Shown here: piece by piece, positions 25,846 to 37,803 of the stretch | Layout of the letters: each line of letters begins with the position of its first letter | Position numbering within the stretch: the first letter of the stretch is position 1 | Assembly: GCA_959347315.1 (NCBI GenBank) | Contig: OY365811.1 | Location: 41,365,919 to 41,429,918, forward strand | From: Bimastos eiseni | Lineage: Eukaryota; Annelida; Clitellata; Crassiclitellata; Lumbricidae | Reading direction: 5' to 3' | Length of the DNA stretch: 64,000 nt | Position numbers and translations under genes: made by a program | Notes under the pieces: model-generated | Told to the model about the DNA's origin: nothing | Database searches by the model: none | What the model saw: the letters and a program-made list of their open reading frames with translations, nothing else

Positions 25846-27422
25846 GTATAATTTTCGCCAGATATAACGACTCCTTTAAGAAGTATCACAAACTGTTTCT
25901 CACCATTCTGAAGGAATTCGGATTTGGAGTGCATACCGTTTCTGAGAATCGAATTCTTCGCCAAGTCGAATCGCTGAACCCGGAAATTCTTAAATTCAAC
26001 GGTCGCCCATTTAATCCGATACTGCTGACTGTTTATTCAACCTTCAATGTGGTATCAAATATTCTGTTTGGCGAAGCATTCATGATGTCGGATACCTGTG
26101 ACAGAATATCTGAGAGAGTCTCTGAGTTTGCTAAGCACACCAATTATACAATAAACTTGGCTCCTATTTTGAGATTTTTGCCAAACGTCCGAAAGGAAAT
26201 GTCCGCTCTGGTGCAATTGCATGAAGAAATAATCAAAGGTATTGAGGAAGGAATCGAATGCAGTAAGTCGACTGATTGCGAGTCTACATTCGTGAAAAGA
26301 TTCATAGAAATTCAAGGGCGTGATTTTGACAGAAAGGATCTTCTATACATCGTTCGTGATCTGTGTTTCGCTAGTTCTGATACCGTATCGACAACGTTGC
26401 AGTGGGCAATTATTGAATTTGCCAACCATCCGGAGGCACAGGCCCGTTTTCAAAGGGAGATCGACGACGTGGTACCAAGAGATCGCTTTCCCTCACTCGA
26501 TGATAAACCTCGTCTGCCTTACACGGAGGCTGTGACCCTTGAAGTCATGAGACTACATACTGTTATACCGCCCTATGTGCCACACGCGACGCTCAAAGAT
26601 ACAGAGGTTCTTGGATACTGTGTACCAAAAGGAAGCATGGTAAAAAAAATAATTGACATATCACTCTTGGCGTCAATATCTCAACAAGCAAACGAACAAA
26701 AAAAGTTTTGGTCGGTTCTTAAAGATATCTGTAGTGTTAACATACTTCTGACTAATGAACAGCGGATCAAGACCCTTATGATTCATGATGACAGAAAACA
26801 GTCTTGTAAAGCACACGAGCCTTTGAGTAAGTTGGCTCCCTGCGAATGGCTTTCAAGTGGCGCGTTTGAAGTTTGGAGATTACGATTACTAATTCGATGT
26901 GTAGGCTGCTGTCAACCGCCCACCATATATTGTGGCAATTACAATTACAATTACGATGCATTGATCTATGATTAGCATTCTGAATTTCCTTTAATTCAGC
27001 CTATAATCGTAGAGTAAAAAAGTAAAACTAGCGCTTTCATGTAACACTGTGACATTGACCAGGCTTGGAACATATCCTGGAGTACGAGGCATTGCAGCAG
27101 AAGACTAAATGTTACTGTAATGAACATTGCAACAGAGACGTAACGAGTATTGATTTCTTCAATTAGAATTGATTCAAAATGATCTTAATTTGTTGAGAAG
27201 GTAGTTAGCAATGCATTTTAATAATTCTTCTATTTTGTTACATTCGTTGTATTGATGTAGGCCTGTGCCATTGATATATTTGGTTCTAGGTCCTTGCTAA
27301 CGCCTTTAGAGCTCACGTGGACCCTCAGTCCTGGAAAGACCCGATGAACTTCAGACCACAGCGATTCCTTGACGAAAATCACTTGAGAGTTGGAAGTGAA
27401 AAAGTGATTGCGTTTGGGCTTG
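25846..27422 (+). pseudogene. Cytochrome P450-4 fragment, exons C and D only
   Basis: Exon C 25846-26639 (794 bp, open) and exon D 27290-27422 (133 bp, open) are close to P450-3. They keep the FKKYHK C-helix, ASSDT I-helix and EVMR. The PERF motif reads PQRF (Glu to Gln). Exons A and B are gone: intron sequence matching P450-3 from about 15560 joins almost directly to upstream sequence matching 13340. Exon E, with the heme cysteine, is also gone. The D-E intron matches P450-3 (to 18440) and then breaks into a CGAGACC repeat at about 27800. The exon C frame runs on 112 codons past the donor to a TAG at 26973, by chance or relaxed constraint. Without anchor or heme ligand it cannot make a P450. 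Expression as a partial transcript is possible. Confidence 0.88.
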
Positions 27423-27799
27423 GTATGTTGTTCTCATATTACATTTTAAAATTACTAATCTTAGCTGACTTCTTATTCTTTGATCAATTTCCTTTTCAAC
27501 GCAATACGATTTTCGGCAGTGGTTTAGTATAAGCGAAATCGACGGATGCTTTAAATATCAAGGCAACGGCGCTAGACAATTTATTGCATACTATTAGATG
27601 AAGTCATATCAATGGTTAGTCATAGTTTCCAAGTATACGCACACACACACATACACACACACACACACACTCACCTGCGCACACACAAACACGACACATG
27701 TACACCGTAGCTTTACCTGACTGAAATAATAGAAAGAATTAACCATAGGAACAACCATTGATCCTTAATGGGAAATAGGCCTAATTCACTATGAAAATA

Positions 27800-27935
27800 A
27801 CAGTGTTGGGCACGAGACCAAAACCTCGAGACCAAGACAGAGACTGGGTGGTCCGAGACTAAAACCAGGACCAAGACCGGGTGGTACGAGACCAAGTCCA
27901 AGACCGAAGGTCCGAGACCAAGACCGATGCTCTTT
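27800..27935. repeat. CGAGACCAAGACC minisatellite at the P450-4 breakpoint
   Basis: Degenerate 6- to 13-bp units of the type CGAGACC/AAGACC, starting GTGTTGGGCACGAGACC. It sits exactly where homology to the P450-3 D-E intron stops, and is followed by sequence matching 19770 onward. It therefore replaces about 1.3 kb that contained exon E and the 3' flank. Confidence 0.8.
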
Positions 27936-28593
27936 TTTATAAACAATTCAATTTATGTACATTATGCATATATATATATATATATGTTATTCATGTTATT
28001 CTCAACATGATGTAAAGCCTACTAAGGTCAGGGTCGACTAATGGTTCGTTGATTTTCCAAAAACTTCTTACACGGTTGACTAGCAGAGCAAAACAGGTCT
28101 ACGTATGTGACATAAGAATAAAGAAGATCACGACGTGAATGCGTCAGTGTTCTTTTTGAGAAGAACGATAAATTCACTTAGCTACATGTACGATTGAGCA
28201 ATCGAGGGCATTACTTTTTCGACCTACGATGTTTTATTGTAGGTCTATTCGAAAGCACGTATTGTCTTAAGCCTCAGCTCATTGTTAATTTCTAGTATTT
28301 ATTGCCTGTGTACAAAATAAACATAATCATGCGCATCAATGCTTCAGGTCAACTCCGAACAATGGTTTACGCAAGAGTGACCTTGAACGGTTGAATGAGA
28401 AGGCAATATTATTATGCAGCCGACGCCTAACAAAGAGCTCGACCTGTCTGAAAAAGTGTTGAGCAAGTCGTCACAAAAATAAGGTCATACAACGTGTCAA
28501 GGTTGATGTTGCAGTAGCCTTGACAAGTTAGTCGCCTCTCAATGATGTATTTGGCCCTCCTTAGTAATCGCAGTAATAGAACTTTATAAAATG

Positions 28594-28748
28594 TCACTTA
28601 GAAAGGTCACTGACTTTCCCCACAATTCCAAATTCCATATAGCTTAATGAACAAATTGCTCACATCCTTAATAATTATTATGCTACTCAAAAGCAAATCT
28701 AAATCATTGGATACTTAATTATCATAACGTATTCTGTGAATGTATTCC
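28594..28748 (+). pseudogene. Orphan A-B intron relic of a P450-5-type gene
   Basis: This stretch matches the intron between exons A and B of P450-5 (32086-32232) along its length. Shared runs include TAGAAAGGT, TGCTCACATCCTTAATA and GTATTCTGTGAAT. Neither exon A nor exon B is next to it. It marks a lost gene copy of the P450-5/6/7 group. Confidence 0.7.
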
Positions 28749-30660
28749 GGACACTAGCTTGTTTGTTTGAAGGAGAGTCAACTATAGGAACGATAAGGTC
28801 TTTGCATATACGACGTGGCGTCCATTGAGACGGGCGAGCGACAGCTAAGGATCTCACATGACAAAACTTTCACTTAAAAACTGAGAAGGGTCATGGACAT
28901 AATAATAAGACCGCTATTGAGAAAAACGTTCGCATTTCTTAAATTCCAAACGTCAACATGGCTCGAGCTCTCAATAATGTTTAGAAGTCTTATTTGCAAG
29001 GAGTGACTGACAATGGATATCGACTTTTTTATGTGCGTCATGCCGCTGTCACCAAACACCAGTCAGAGGTGTGAAAAGGTCGACCCGTGGCCTATAGCTA
29101 TTTGTGACCCGCCGACGATTTATCTGGCCAGTGAAGCCAAACGATTTGAGAAAAAGTTCCCATTTCCATTTTAGGGCAACTTTCACGGGATTGGAAATAA
29201 ATATCAAAGTTACAATTTTTATAAGACTATTTGACTGTGCGCAAAATTGCATTATTTAAGATTTAGTTTGCAAAAGTTTCCAAGGACTGGCTTACAGAGT
29301 CGTATCCCAGACCCCTACCCTTATTTTGCGCTGGTGCTGTTGACGCCCTGGTGCGGCGCATGCTGGGGAATACAATGACACACCATGTAAATATTTTGAC
29401 ACCTCTGAGCTAAGAGCGTTCGTTTAGTGCGATATAGAGTAAAAAGATCAGAGAAGTATATACAGTAATTCTAATGAGCTAGCATTGCGCCTACGAGAGA
29501 AAATGGTGGCCCACTGAAGGCTCAATGAGTTTATGGGTGTGGCGAACTGGGTTGTATAGGCTTACAATGATGAACTACGTCTGATAAGTCTTCGTCAAGG
29601 GGTCGAAATGATTGGCCGAGTTGAATTCACGTTGCCCTAAATCTCGCTGCAGCATAAAATATTTTGCATTGTGTCTTAGAGCTTCCACGCTCAGTCTTCG
29701 ATATTCTGAGGACACTTATCGCTTGAATATCTTTCAGTATCTGGATAGGATCTGTGTTTAAATTTAGGCGACTACTTTCTAAGGGTAAGCTTTAGTCTGC
29801 TTTTGGTATTTCTGATTTGTCTGACTTCTACGTTTTGTCAATAATAATCGCACTCAAATCGCGCGGCCTCGCGCCATTATTACACGGACATCAAACGACC
29901 TTATGAAAAAATTGAACCCGGGTTCCAATTGGTTTTTTGTGTTGCACGACATGACTCTTTTTAACAATTATCCTCAAGATACAAGTCAAGCACGACGTTG
30001 TCATTTGCGACATTATTCGTCGCCTTTCAAACTGCCTCTGTCTCTTTAGGCCGACACGTCTTCTTGGTAGGCTATTACGGACTCGGTCGGCTTCTATCAA
30101 CACAGAGGTTTGAGTGTGTTGCCTTTCACCTCAGGACGATAGTTCATCTGCGATTCGTTCTGTGATTCCCAATTAAAAAGCTTCTCTCACAGTACGACCT
30201 CCTCAAGTGTACTCCAAGTGGGAAAGCCGAGCGGAAAAGAAAAGTATTAGGAGTGCGGGCAGAAAAAGAAATATCCTTAAAATCCATAAATACAACACAA
30301 CATCACGCTCGCGCTGAAGTCGCTCGACTCTCTAGACTAAAATCTTGTCCTGTTGACACATCTACATCAATTCATGCATTTCGACATTTTCTGATCCCAC
30401 GACACTCCCCAGACTCTCAGACTTTACCCTATGGTCGACCAAAACAATCTAGGTTAGCCTAGGTTATCTTTTGCCGAATTTTCAACAAGGCTCATTCAAC
30501 CCAAAACTTAGCTTCTAAATCATGATTAGCATGCATGTATAACCTGTATTGAATAGAACGTTATATCTACTTTGCTGGCTAACATCGTTAAAACCTGGTT
30601 AAGCAAGATGCGAACATCATGAACATTTACATGAACATGGCCTTAAGCTAACTATCCTAG
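28749..30660. other. Gene-poor spacer with a possible P450 upstream relic
   Basis: No gene is supported. 29635-29750 (CACGTTGCCCTAAATC, GCAGCATAAAATATT, then CGATATTCTGAGGACAC) resembles the upstream region of P450-5/6/7. Compare CACGTTGCCATAAAATTC at about 49050 and CGATATTCTGAGAACAC at about 31286 and 39688. It is probably the promoter or first-exon relic belonging to the broken exon A at 30661. Confidence 0.45.
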
Positions 30661-30717
30661 ATGTTTGACAACGGTGTTGTTGCTGCCACAACGGTTGCTG
30701 TGACTGCAATCATCTTC
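30661..30717 (+). pseudogene. Truncated P450 exon A
   Basis: Starts with the usual acceptor-ATG junction (CCTAG then ATG) and codes MFDN, then a hydrophobic anchor like that of P450-5/6/7. It breaks at CATATGTTTT after about 19 codons. From there the sequence is not P450 but matches 39109 onward, upstream of P450-6. The hinge and the rest of the exon are missing, so this is a dead start exon. Confidence 0.85.
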
Positions 30718-31322
30718 ATATGTTTTCCTAGCCCTGATAACCACTTCACAGGCCCTACATGTAATGCATATCACGGCACAATTAAATCAAGTTATCAAAA
30801 GATTGCGATATATACTTGATCATGTTGTGAATAAAGTCAACTTGTTGTCAGCCGAAAGAAACGCGTGCGATTTAAAATGTCAGCGTGACTCGAAACCTCA
30901 ATAATGTTAGACGTCTGGCGTCTCGAAGGTTAACATACGAAGGACGTTGATGTCGGATGCATAAGCTGCGCCATGCGCAGTTTAGCATTACTCTAGTTTA
31001 GCATGCAAAAATTAAACGAGGGAACAAGTTAACAGAATCAGCGATGGACCACTGACAAACACTGGTAGATAAATACTAGATGCTTAGGCCTACAGTAACT
31101 GCAGGCAGAATATGGGCGTTTCTAATAGGGATGCACGGGCTGACAAAAGATTGCTCTTTGTTACTAGTTTTTGTTACTAATTTTTTAACCTTCGAAAACG
31201 TATGTGCAGGTTGAAGTCCTGTTGCCATAGATCCAATTGCAGAATAAACTGCTGGAAATGAAAAATATAGCATTCACGTATAGTCTCGATATTCTGAGAA
31301 CACTTTCTTGATATATAAATAC

Positions 31323-31387
<65 letters not shown>

Positions 31388-31991
31388 CACGAGCGAACGG
31401 CTCGTTGAAGAAAACTTGATCATTAGCAAATAATTCGAAGTTTCAGTTGTTAATCGTGAAGATAAAATTGGTAAGGGTAGGATTATGCAGCAAATATAAG
31501 TTAACGATTGAACCTACTTTAGAGATTGAAATTATTGCATTTCAAACTCTATTGCTGTTATTTGCATACATTTTCATCTAATTTTGTGATTTTGTCCTTA
31601 ATTGAACGAATGGGTGGATTTTGGATTGATGTTGCCATGGATGATGCATAGAAAGTTACTGCAACAAAGGGCCTTACATTCGATTCAGCCAGATTAAGCA
31701 CATTGCGAGTCTTCGTGAAAATTAACATTAATAGTGAATACGCCATCTATCCTAGATGTTTGACAACGGCTTTGTTGTTGCAACCACGGTTGCTGCGACT
31801 GCAACCATTTTGATCTGTTTCTGGATGAAGAGGAGCGGAACAAAGGATTCCGAAGGACGACATCCACCGTCAGCATCTGTTCTATCACTTCTTGGTGCAG
31901 TTCTTCGTGGAGGATCGGGAAACCTGCCAGACCACTTCATGAGAACAGCGGACAAACTTGGTCCAGTGATTTCTTACAACTTTGGAAAGAG
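30714..31991. repeat. Recent duplication, copy upstream of and into P450-5
   Basis: Nearly identical to 39105-40418, covering about 1 kb of upstream DNA and all of exon A. It includes identical blocks such as 31076-31273 against 39478-39675. The copies differ by an (AT)n tract here (31312-31390). The other copy instead has a short insertion with CGACATTTGCCCTGGAGC at about 39752. Identity falls off in the A-B intron. Confidence 0.9.
31312..31390. repeat. (AT)n / ACATATAT microsatellite
   Basis: Alternating TA tract with AC interruptions upstream of P450-5. It is much shorter in the duplicate at 39717-39745. Confidence 0.9.
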
Positions 31992-34900
31992 GTAGGAAAT
32001 AGATATCCACTTTTTAAAAATACGGGTACTTTTGCAATTACAATTGTTGCTTCCCAGTAATTATAATCAAAATTTCATAGGTGGCCACGTAGAAAGGTAA
32101 CTGGCTTTACCCGCCAATCCAAATCCGATCTAGCTTAAGGGACAAAATGCTCACATCCTTAATACATCTTAAGAGCAATTCCAAGTCAATGGATAGGCCT
32201 ACATTTCACATCGTATTCTGTGAATATAATTCACGCTTGATTTAGTTTCATAATTTCGCCGTACGTCTGAATTGAGCCAATGTTTAAACCTGTGTATGCG
32301 CCCTACTTGAACTTTTGCTATAGACCAAATTAAGAAGACTTCTATTCCAAACATGAGTAGCCGCGCCTATGAGAAAAATAAATGCCTAACTATGATGTAG
32401 GCTATATGAAGGCATGCATACAAGTATACCTACGTACGTAGGATATTGTGGGTCGTTCTCACCAGCCTGAAGAAATCACTATCCAACTTTTACACCGTAT
32501 ACACTGAATAGACTTTGTCATTCTTTGCTTACTTGTGTGTTTAAGATTGGTGGTAATTCTCAACGGCAAGGAGGCAATAACAGAGGCATTTCTTAGACAA
32601 TCGGACACATTTGCCGACAGAATTGAGTTTTGGACAGAAACAAATGTCCTCAACCCAAACCTCCGAGGTTTGCTGATTAACTCAATACGTTCTTGGCCGA
32701 TTTATTAGATAAATGACTATGCAAGGATACGCACTATTTTACGACATAGGCGTATCCTTTTGGCGCAATAAAAATAGTGTTTTCATTTTAACATTGCATT
32801 GCATTCTTTGCTGAAATCTGATCTCTTTGGCCACAGTATTGGGTAATTGAGTACTGCATCGTTTTATTTTGCATCATAGTCATATGCCTTGTCATACGAC
32901 CCTGGAGCATGTGCCACGAAATTCTGAAATTGTTCATCTCATGGAATGGAATGTTCCTTTAGGAAAACTGGCGATGCTAAAAATTGCGCAAGACAACAGA
33001 AAATGATTTTGTCGTTGTAATCAAATCAATAATTCAATCATTGGATCAATAAAACTTAATTGCTATAGCGCCTATTCAGGATTTCTTCTCCGAGACTCAC
33101 CTAGTCCTACTAGGGCTGAGGAATACAGACTTGAGCGAAGAGTCGAATATATAGTCCGTGAATTTCTAGTCAGGAGCTCATTCCAAACGGTCGCACTGAG
33201 AATGCCCGATGCGCATCATCGAGGTACGTGCAAAAGGGTCAATTAGGTCCTCAAGGACGACGGATATGGATGGCCGGTTGCAACTCGCAACATATGGCGC
33301 ATCTGATAGAAGGGGCTGCGGGAGATCAAGTCAACATTCTGGGTAGAGATGAGATCATCATAAGGACCTCAAGGACCGGAACAGATGTTAAGAACGTGAA
33401 AATAGAAGTCGTGAAGGTGGCAGCAACATTACTAGCGATTGTGATAGTAATAGTATCATCAGCAACAGAGGTGAAACAAGGTTTTGAAAAGTAGGGTGGC
33501 ATAATTTAAAAAATATTGCGCGGAGCGGCGAAAATATTTGTTTTACCCCTACTTTTTGAATTTTGCCCCCACCCCCAATCTGAAAAATGGGGGGCACGAA
33601 TTATCTTGACAAAAGTTATCTTAAAAGGCAATTGGATAAACATAAAAAGAACCGATTTGGGGGCACATGGGGGGCACCGAGCACTAAAACTGCGGGGGCT
33701 TTGCCTCCCAGTTTCACAAAACAGTTTCACAAAACTGGGGGACAGCTGCCCCTCGCTTATTACACCTGTGATCAGTAAGTTGCAAAGGTCGAGCAATAGT
33801 GGTGTGGAAGTAGGAGCAAATAGTAGTTTATTGCTGCAGTAGTAACAGTAAAATTCGTACGGTTTCGCAACAAAATTCTTAACGATAAATTCGTAAGTGG
33901 CACGGTTGCTATTTATTGACCGGAATGTGGGCTGCTCACAAATAGTGACGTTTGAACTTTTGAATTTGAGCCCCCCAAAGTAGAGCTTGTATGCCTATCA
34001 GTTAATCTACAGTGGTCAAAATGGATGTGAGCCATATTTGTCTTTAATAAAATAACAGTGTAGAATAACAGTAGGATATAATATATAGGCCAAACGCCTA
34101 CTAATAAACGTTATTTTCCAATTTGATTAATCCGCACAGGCATATTTTCCTAGGCATAATTTTCTCAAGATACCACAACACTTTTAAGAAGTACCACAAG
34201 CTGTGTCTGGCCATCCTTAAAGAGTTCGGATTTGGAGTCAACAGCGTTACAGAGACAAGAATCCTTCACGAAGTTGAATCATTGACGGCGAATATCATAA
34301 AATTTAACGGCCGTCCATTCGATCCAAAACCTCTGACTGCTGTGTCAACCTTCAGTGTAGTGTCTAGCATTCTTTTCGGTGAAACATTCATGAAGACCGA
34401 CACCTGTCACAAAATATGTGATGCGGTCGACCAGTACAATCGAAATCTAGGAGTGGCCATCGATCTAGCTCCCGTCTTGAGGTTTGTACCCTTCTTCCGT
34501 CGGAGGTTGCAAGCTCTGGAACAGAGTCAGAAAGACATATTCATTGGCGTTAAGAAAGGAATCGAGGCCAGCATGTCAGAAGAATGCGAGTCTACATTCG
34601 TCAGAAGATTTATGGAAATTCAAGGACCCGATTATGACCGTCAGGATCTTCTCTACATCATTCGAGATCTGTGTCTCGCTAGCTCTGACACTGTTTCAGC
34701 AACGTTGCAGTGGGCTTTGGCCGAATTGGCCAACCATCCAGAGATTCAAAGGCACTTTCAAAAAGAGGTCGATGACGTGATCCCAAAGGAAAGATTTCCA
34801 TCACTTGATGATAAAGCTCGTCTACCCTACACGGAGGCTGTGATCCTTGAAGTCATGAGACGACGTACTTTCGTACCACTTTATGTACCACACGCGACGC

Positions 34901-36215
34901 TCAAAGAAACAGAGGTTCTTGGATGGCATATTCCAAAAGGATCCCTGGTAAACATTATACCGATAATAATTTGATAATATCTTATTTTGCTACGTTTGAT
35001 ATATTTCCACATAGTTATTTGCTTACAATCTAAAAGAAATGGTTCTCGAAAGATGCAAAATAGTTGCTAGATTGTCAATATGCTTGTTGTTGCAGTTGTT
35101 CATTCGAAGATGTTGAATTTGTTGAACCTTATTTACCACAGATGGTGAGGCACCCCTACCCTGCTGAATATCTATTGACTTCCTACTAATTTGTCTGCAA
35201 ATCAATATGACGCACATATGTTTATGGGTAACGGAGAGGACGACACTACTGATCTTTATTAGTACATAGTGTCGTTTAAGTGAAACTACTATTATTCCAC
35301 ACTATCAAGTTTAATTTATTTTTGCTATTGAAGATGTTTCAGGATTAAGCAAGTACATATTTGGATATCTGACTCGTCTACCGTGGCTAATGATTTTGAT
35401 TTTTTTGTCTAGGTCCTTGCTAACGCCTATGGTGTTCACATGAACCCAAAGTTCTGGAAAGATCCAGAGAACTTCAGGCCAGAGAGATTTCTTGACGATA
35501 AGCAGATGATAACTGGAAGTGAATATGTTATTCCATTTGGGATCGGTACGATACAACGTTATCTTATCAAATGTGATTTTAGAAGTGCAATGAGATAATG
35601 ACATTTCGTTGATTTTTAGTAAGCAATAATTTTTTTGGTAACCGATTGTATTTTGACTTCGCCATTCCAAAGCATTGGAGTTTCGTAAAATGGTCTGATT
35701 TGAAGAGAGACTGACTGACACATTAGGCCTGCACTTCTTGACAAAGTGAGCTATTAGATTATATTGGATGGTGGTGGTTGACTCGAGGCACTCGTAGTTA
35801 GATGAAATCCGCAATTTCAATTACCTTTACAATTATGAAATAATAAGTTTTCTTTTACTGACCATGAATTCAGAATTCGAAACATTCAGTGCTATAAGCG
35901 GTGCCTCTCAGAATGTTGAATATAAAATTTTGCAACTTCAAATGAAATCAAATTATTGAAATATTTCAACGTATTATTGACTGATCAAAATTTTTTTCAT
36001 GTCATCTTATTCTAGGAAAACGTTCTTGCCTCGGAGAGATTCTTGGTCGTCAGGAGGTCTTCCTCTATCTAACAAGTCTCATTCAGCGCTTCCATATTCG
36101 ACCGCCAGAGGGTCAAGACTCGATCAGTGTGAAAGAGGTCATAGGTTTAGGTGTCTTTCCTTCGGAATTCGATTTGAGACTAATTCCCCGAATGAACGAT
36201 CGGGGAACGTTTTAG
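31756..36215 (+). CDS. Cytochrome P450-5, CYP2-like, complete
   Basis: Clan-2 microsomal P450 of the 5/6/7 group. Exons: A 31756-31991, B 32546-32667, C 34154-34947, D 35413-35545, E 36016-36215 (TAG). The joined frame is open and gives 494 residues. The anchor VVATTVAATATILICFW is followed by MKRSGTK and the hinge RHPPSASVLS. The C-helix is FKKYHK. The I-helix is ASSDT (Thr299), then EVMR 352-355, FRPERF, and [11 protein letters not shown] (Cys433). The ATG follows CCTAG, a splice acceptor. The exon B donor is the weak GTTTGC, shared with genes 6 and 7. The C terminus extends to MNDRGTF. The 1.5-kb B-C intron contains a G/C-run region (33490-33760) that reads as short repeats, not a gene. 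The introns match genes 6 and 7 in part. Confidence 0.9.
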
Positions 36216-37297
36216 CAGATGAGCGCTCTTCTGATGTTGAATAGCGAAATGTTTTGTCTCAACTATAGGCTACCGTAGATGCATTAGATTCACTCTAGGT
36301 TGAATATTTACTTGGCTTTTTTGCTGTCATCGCTGTGGCTTCCTTCTAAGAAATATGGATCGTGATCGTAATCCCCAAATTTCTGAAACGCTTGTCAAAA
36401 ACCTAGAGCACGAAGCCAGTTTATTTACAAGTGTTTTGGGGGGATTCTCTGATTCTGACAATTAAACCCCGAAACATTTCAACCTTATATTAGACTTTCA
36501 GCTTTGGGAATGTTGGTGCATGGTCTGGTGACTGGGTACACGCAAGCATAAATGAAAGAGCTATCGAACGAGAGGAATAATGAATCAACAAATGACAGGA
36601 CCAACAAACTAATTAGCGAATGAATTGACGTCACCATCTCCATTGCATAAACGATTCTAATTTTAGCTGGAGTAAAGCCACTTGCGATCTTATGCTGACG
36701 ATATAACCTTTTAAACTCGATGTTGAACTTGCATCTCAGTGATTTTGTGGGCGAATGACTGACTGGCTGCTTGTGAGACTAGCTGTAAAGCAGGTATGTA
36801 GTAATCGCCAATACTATGATTGGAGGGCTTATTATAAGCAGAACTTTACAAGGATTCGATCAGATGGTAGCGATGCAGCACCGTTAGAAAGAGAGAAAAT
36901 CGGGCATGATAACGGAGAGAGAGAGAATGGTTTTCGTCGTATTTTCTCTGTTGAGTTGACGATAGTTAAACGAATAGAACAATAGACAATAATAATATTA
37001 CGCTGAAGTGCGGTCTTCTAATGTTATATCTTCCGCTCTTAGCCAAGTCATTCATAACGACTTCACCGTTCACTGTTGTAGGGCAGATCTGGGGGCCAGA
37101 ACGAAGGTTGAACACCTTTCCTCATAATATACAGGGGTTAAGGAAAAGGAAGCAAACATTGTGAATAGAGGTAATAATCTAGGGAATCAATTTGACTGAA
37201 GTCCAATAGATCAGAGAGTATAGAGAAGCCAGGAGGGTGTAGCTTACCATTAGTAATTCTTAAAATTTAATTCGTGCCCCAAGTTTTTTTTCAAAAC
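36216..37297. other. P450-5 3' flank
   Basis: No gene is supported. The early part (GCTGTCATCGCTGTGGCTTCC, 36323-36343) matches the 3' flanks of P450-6 (45350-45375) and P450-7 (54770-54790). 36795-36845 resembles 47187-47220 in the P450-6 flank. Confidence 0.5.
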
Positions 37298-37803
37298 TTG
37301 ATATTACTATTGACATGGCTCCATTTTTGCGGTATCTGACAGCTTTTAGGGCAAGATCGATTGTTTGCGAAAGTATAATCAGAGGTTATTGAATTCTATC
37401 GAAGCGGCAATAAGGGTAATTAAAATCCACAAATTCTGAGCCTACTTTTGTCGGGAGATTTCTTGCAATCGAGGGTACTGAGTACTGACTATGACCACCA
37501 GGATCTACCGGTACTCTACGTCTTGCGTAATCCATGCTTGTGTGGTACGGAGACCGTTCCAACAACATTGGAGAGGGCAACGGTGGAATTAGCCACACAT
37601 CCTGCGATTCTGCACCGCTTACATAAGGAGATTAGTGAGATGGTGCCGAAAGACAGACTTCCATCACTGGATGACAAACCACGTTTGCCCAACACTGAAA
37701 CTGTGATCCTGGAAGTCATGAGACGACACACAATTGGATCCCATCTCATTAGGAATGCATCGCTCATAAATACTAAGGTCCTTGAGTACGACGTACCTAA
37801 ATG
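37298..37803 (+). pseudogene. Decayed solitary exon C of a P450-8-type gene
   Basis: Starts near ATTGACATGGCTCCATTTTT and keeps recognisable parts. These are MAPxLRYL, a damaged GRFL segment, [43 protein letters not shown] and LEYDVPK, then a stop at 37802-37804. There are frameshifts and stops in the first 200 bp (for example in the AATTCTATCGAAGCGGC region). The GTETVPTTLE signature matches P450-8 (GGTETVPTTLEWA), not the adjacent P450-5 and 6. The first third of the exon and all other exons are absent. Confidence 0.88.

Noticed and set aside
26640..26975. C-terminal extension of the P450-4 exon C frame
   Set aside because: It lies past the conserved exon C donor, has no similarity to exon D, and exon D exists downstream, so it is intron read-through.
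33228..33842. Several 60-108-residue frames in the P450-5 B-C intron
   Set aside because: Overlapping frames on both strands over a G/C-run repeat region, with no recognisable domain. They lie inside an intron between confirmed exons.
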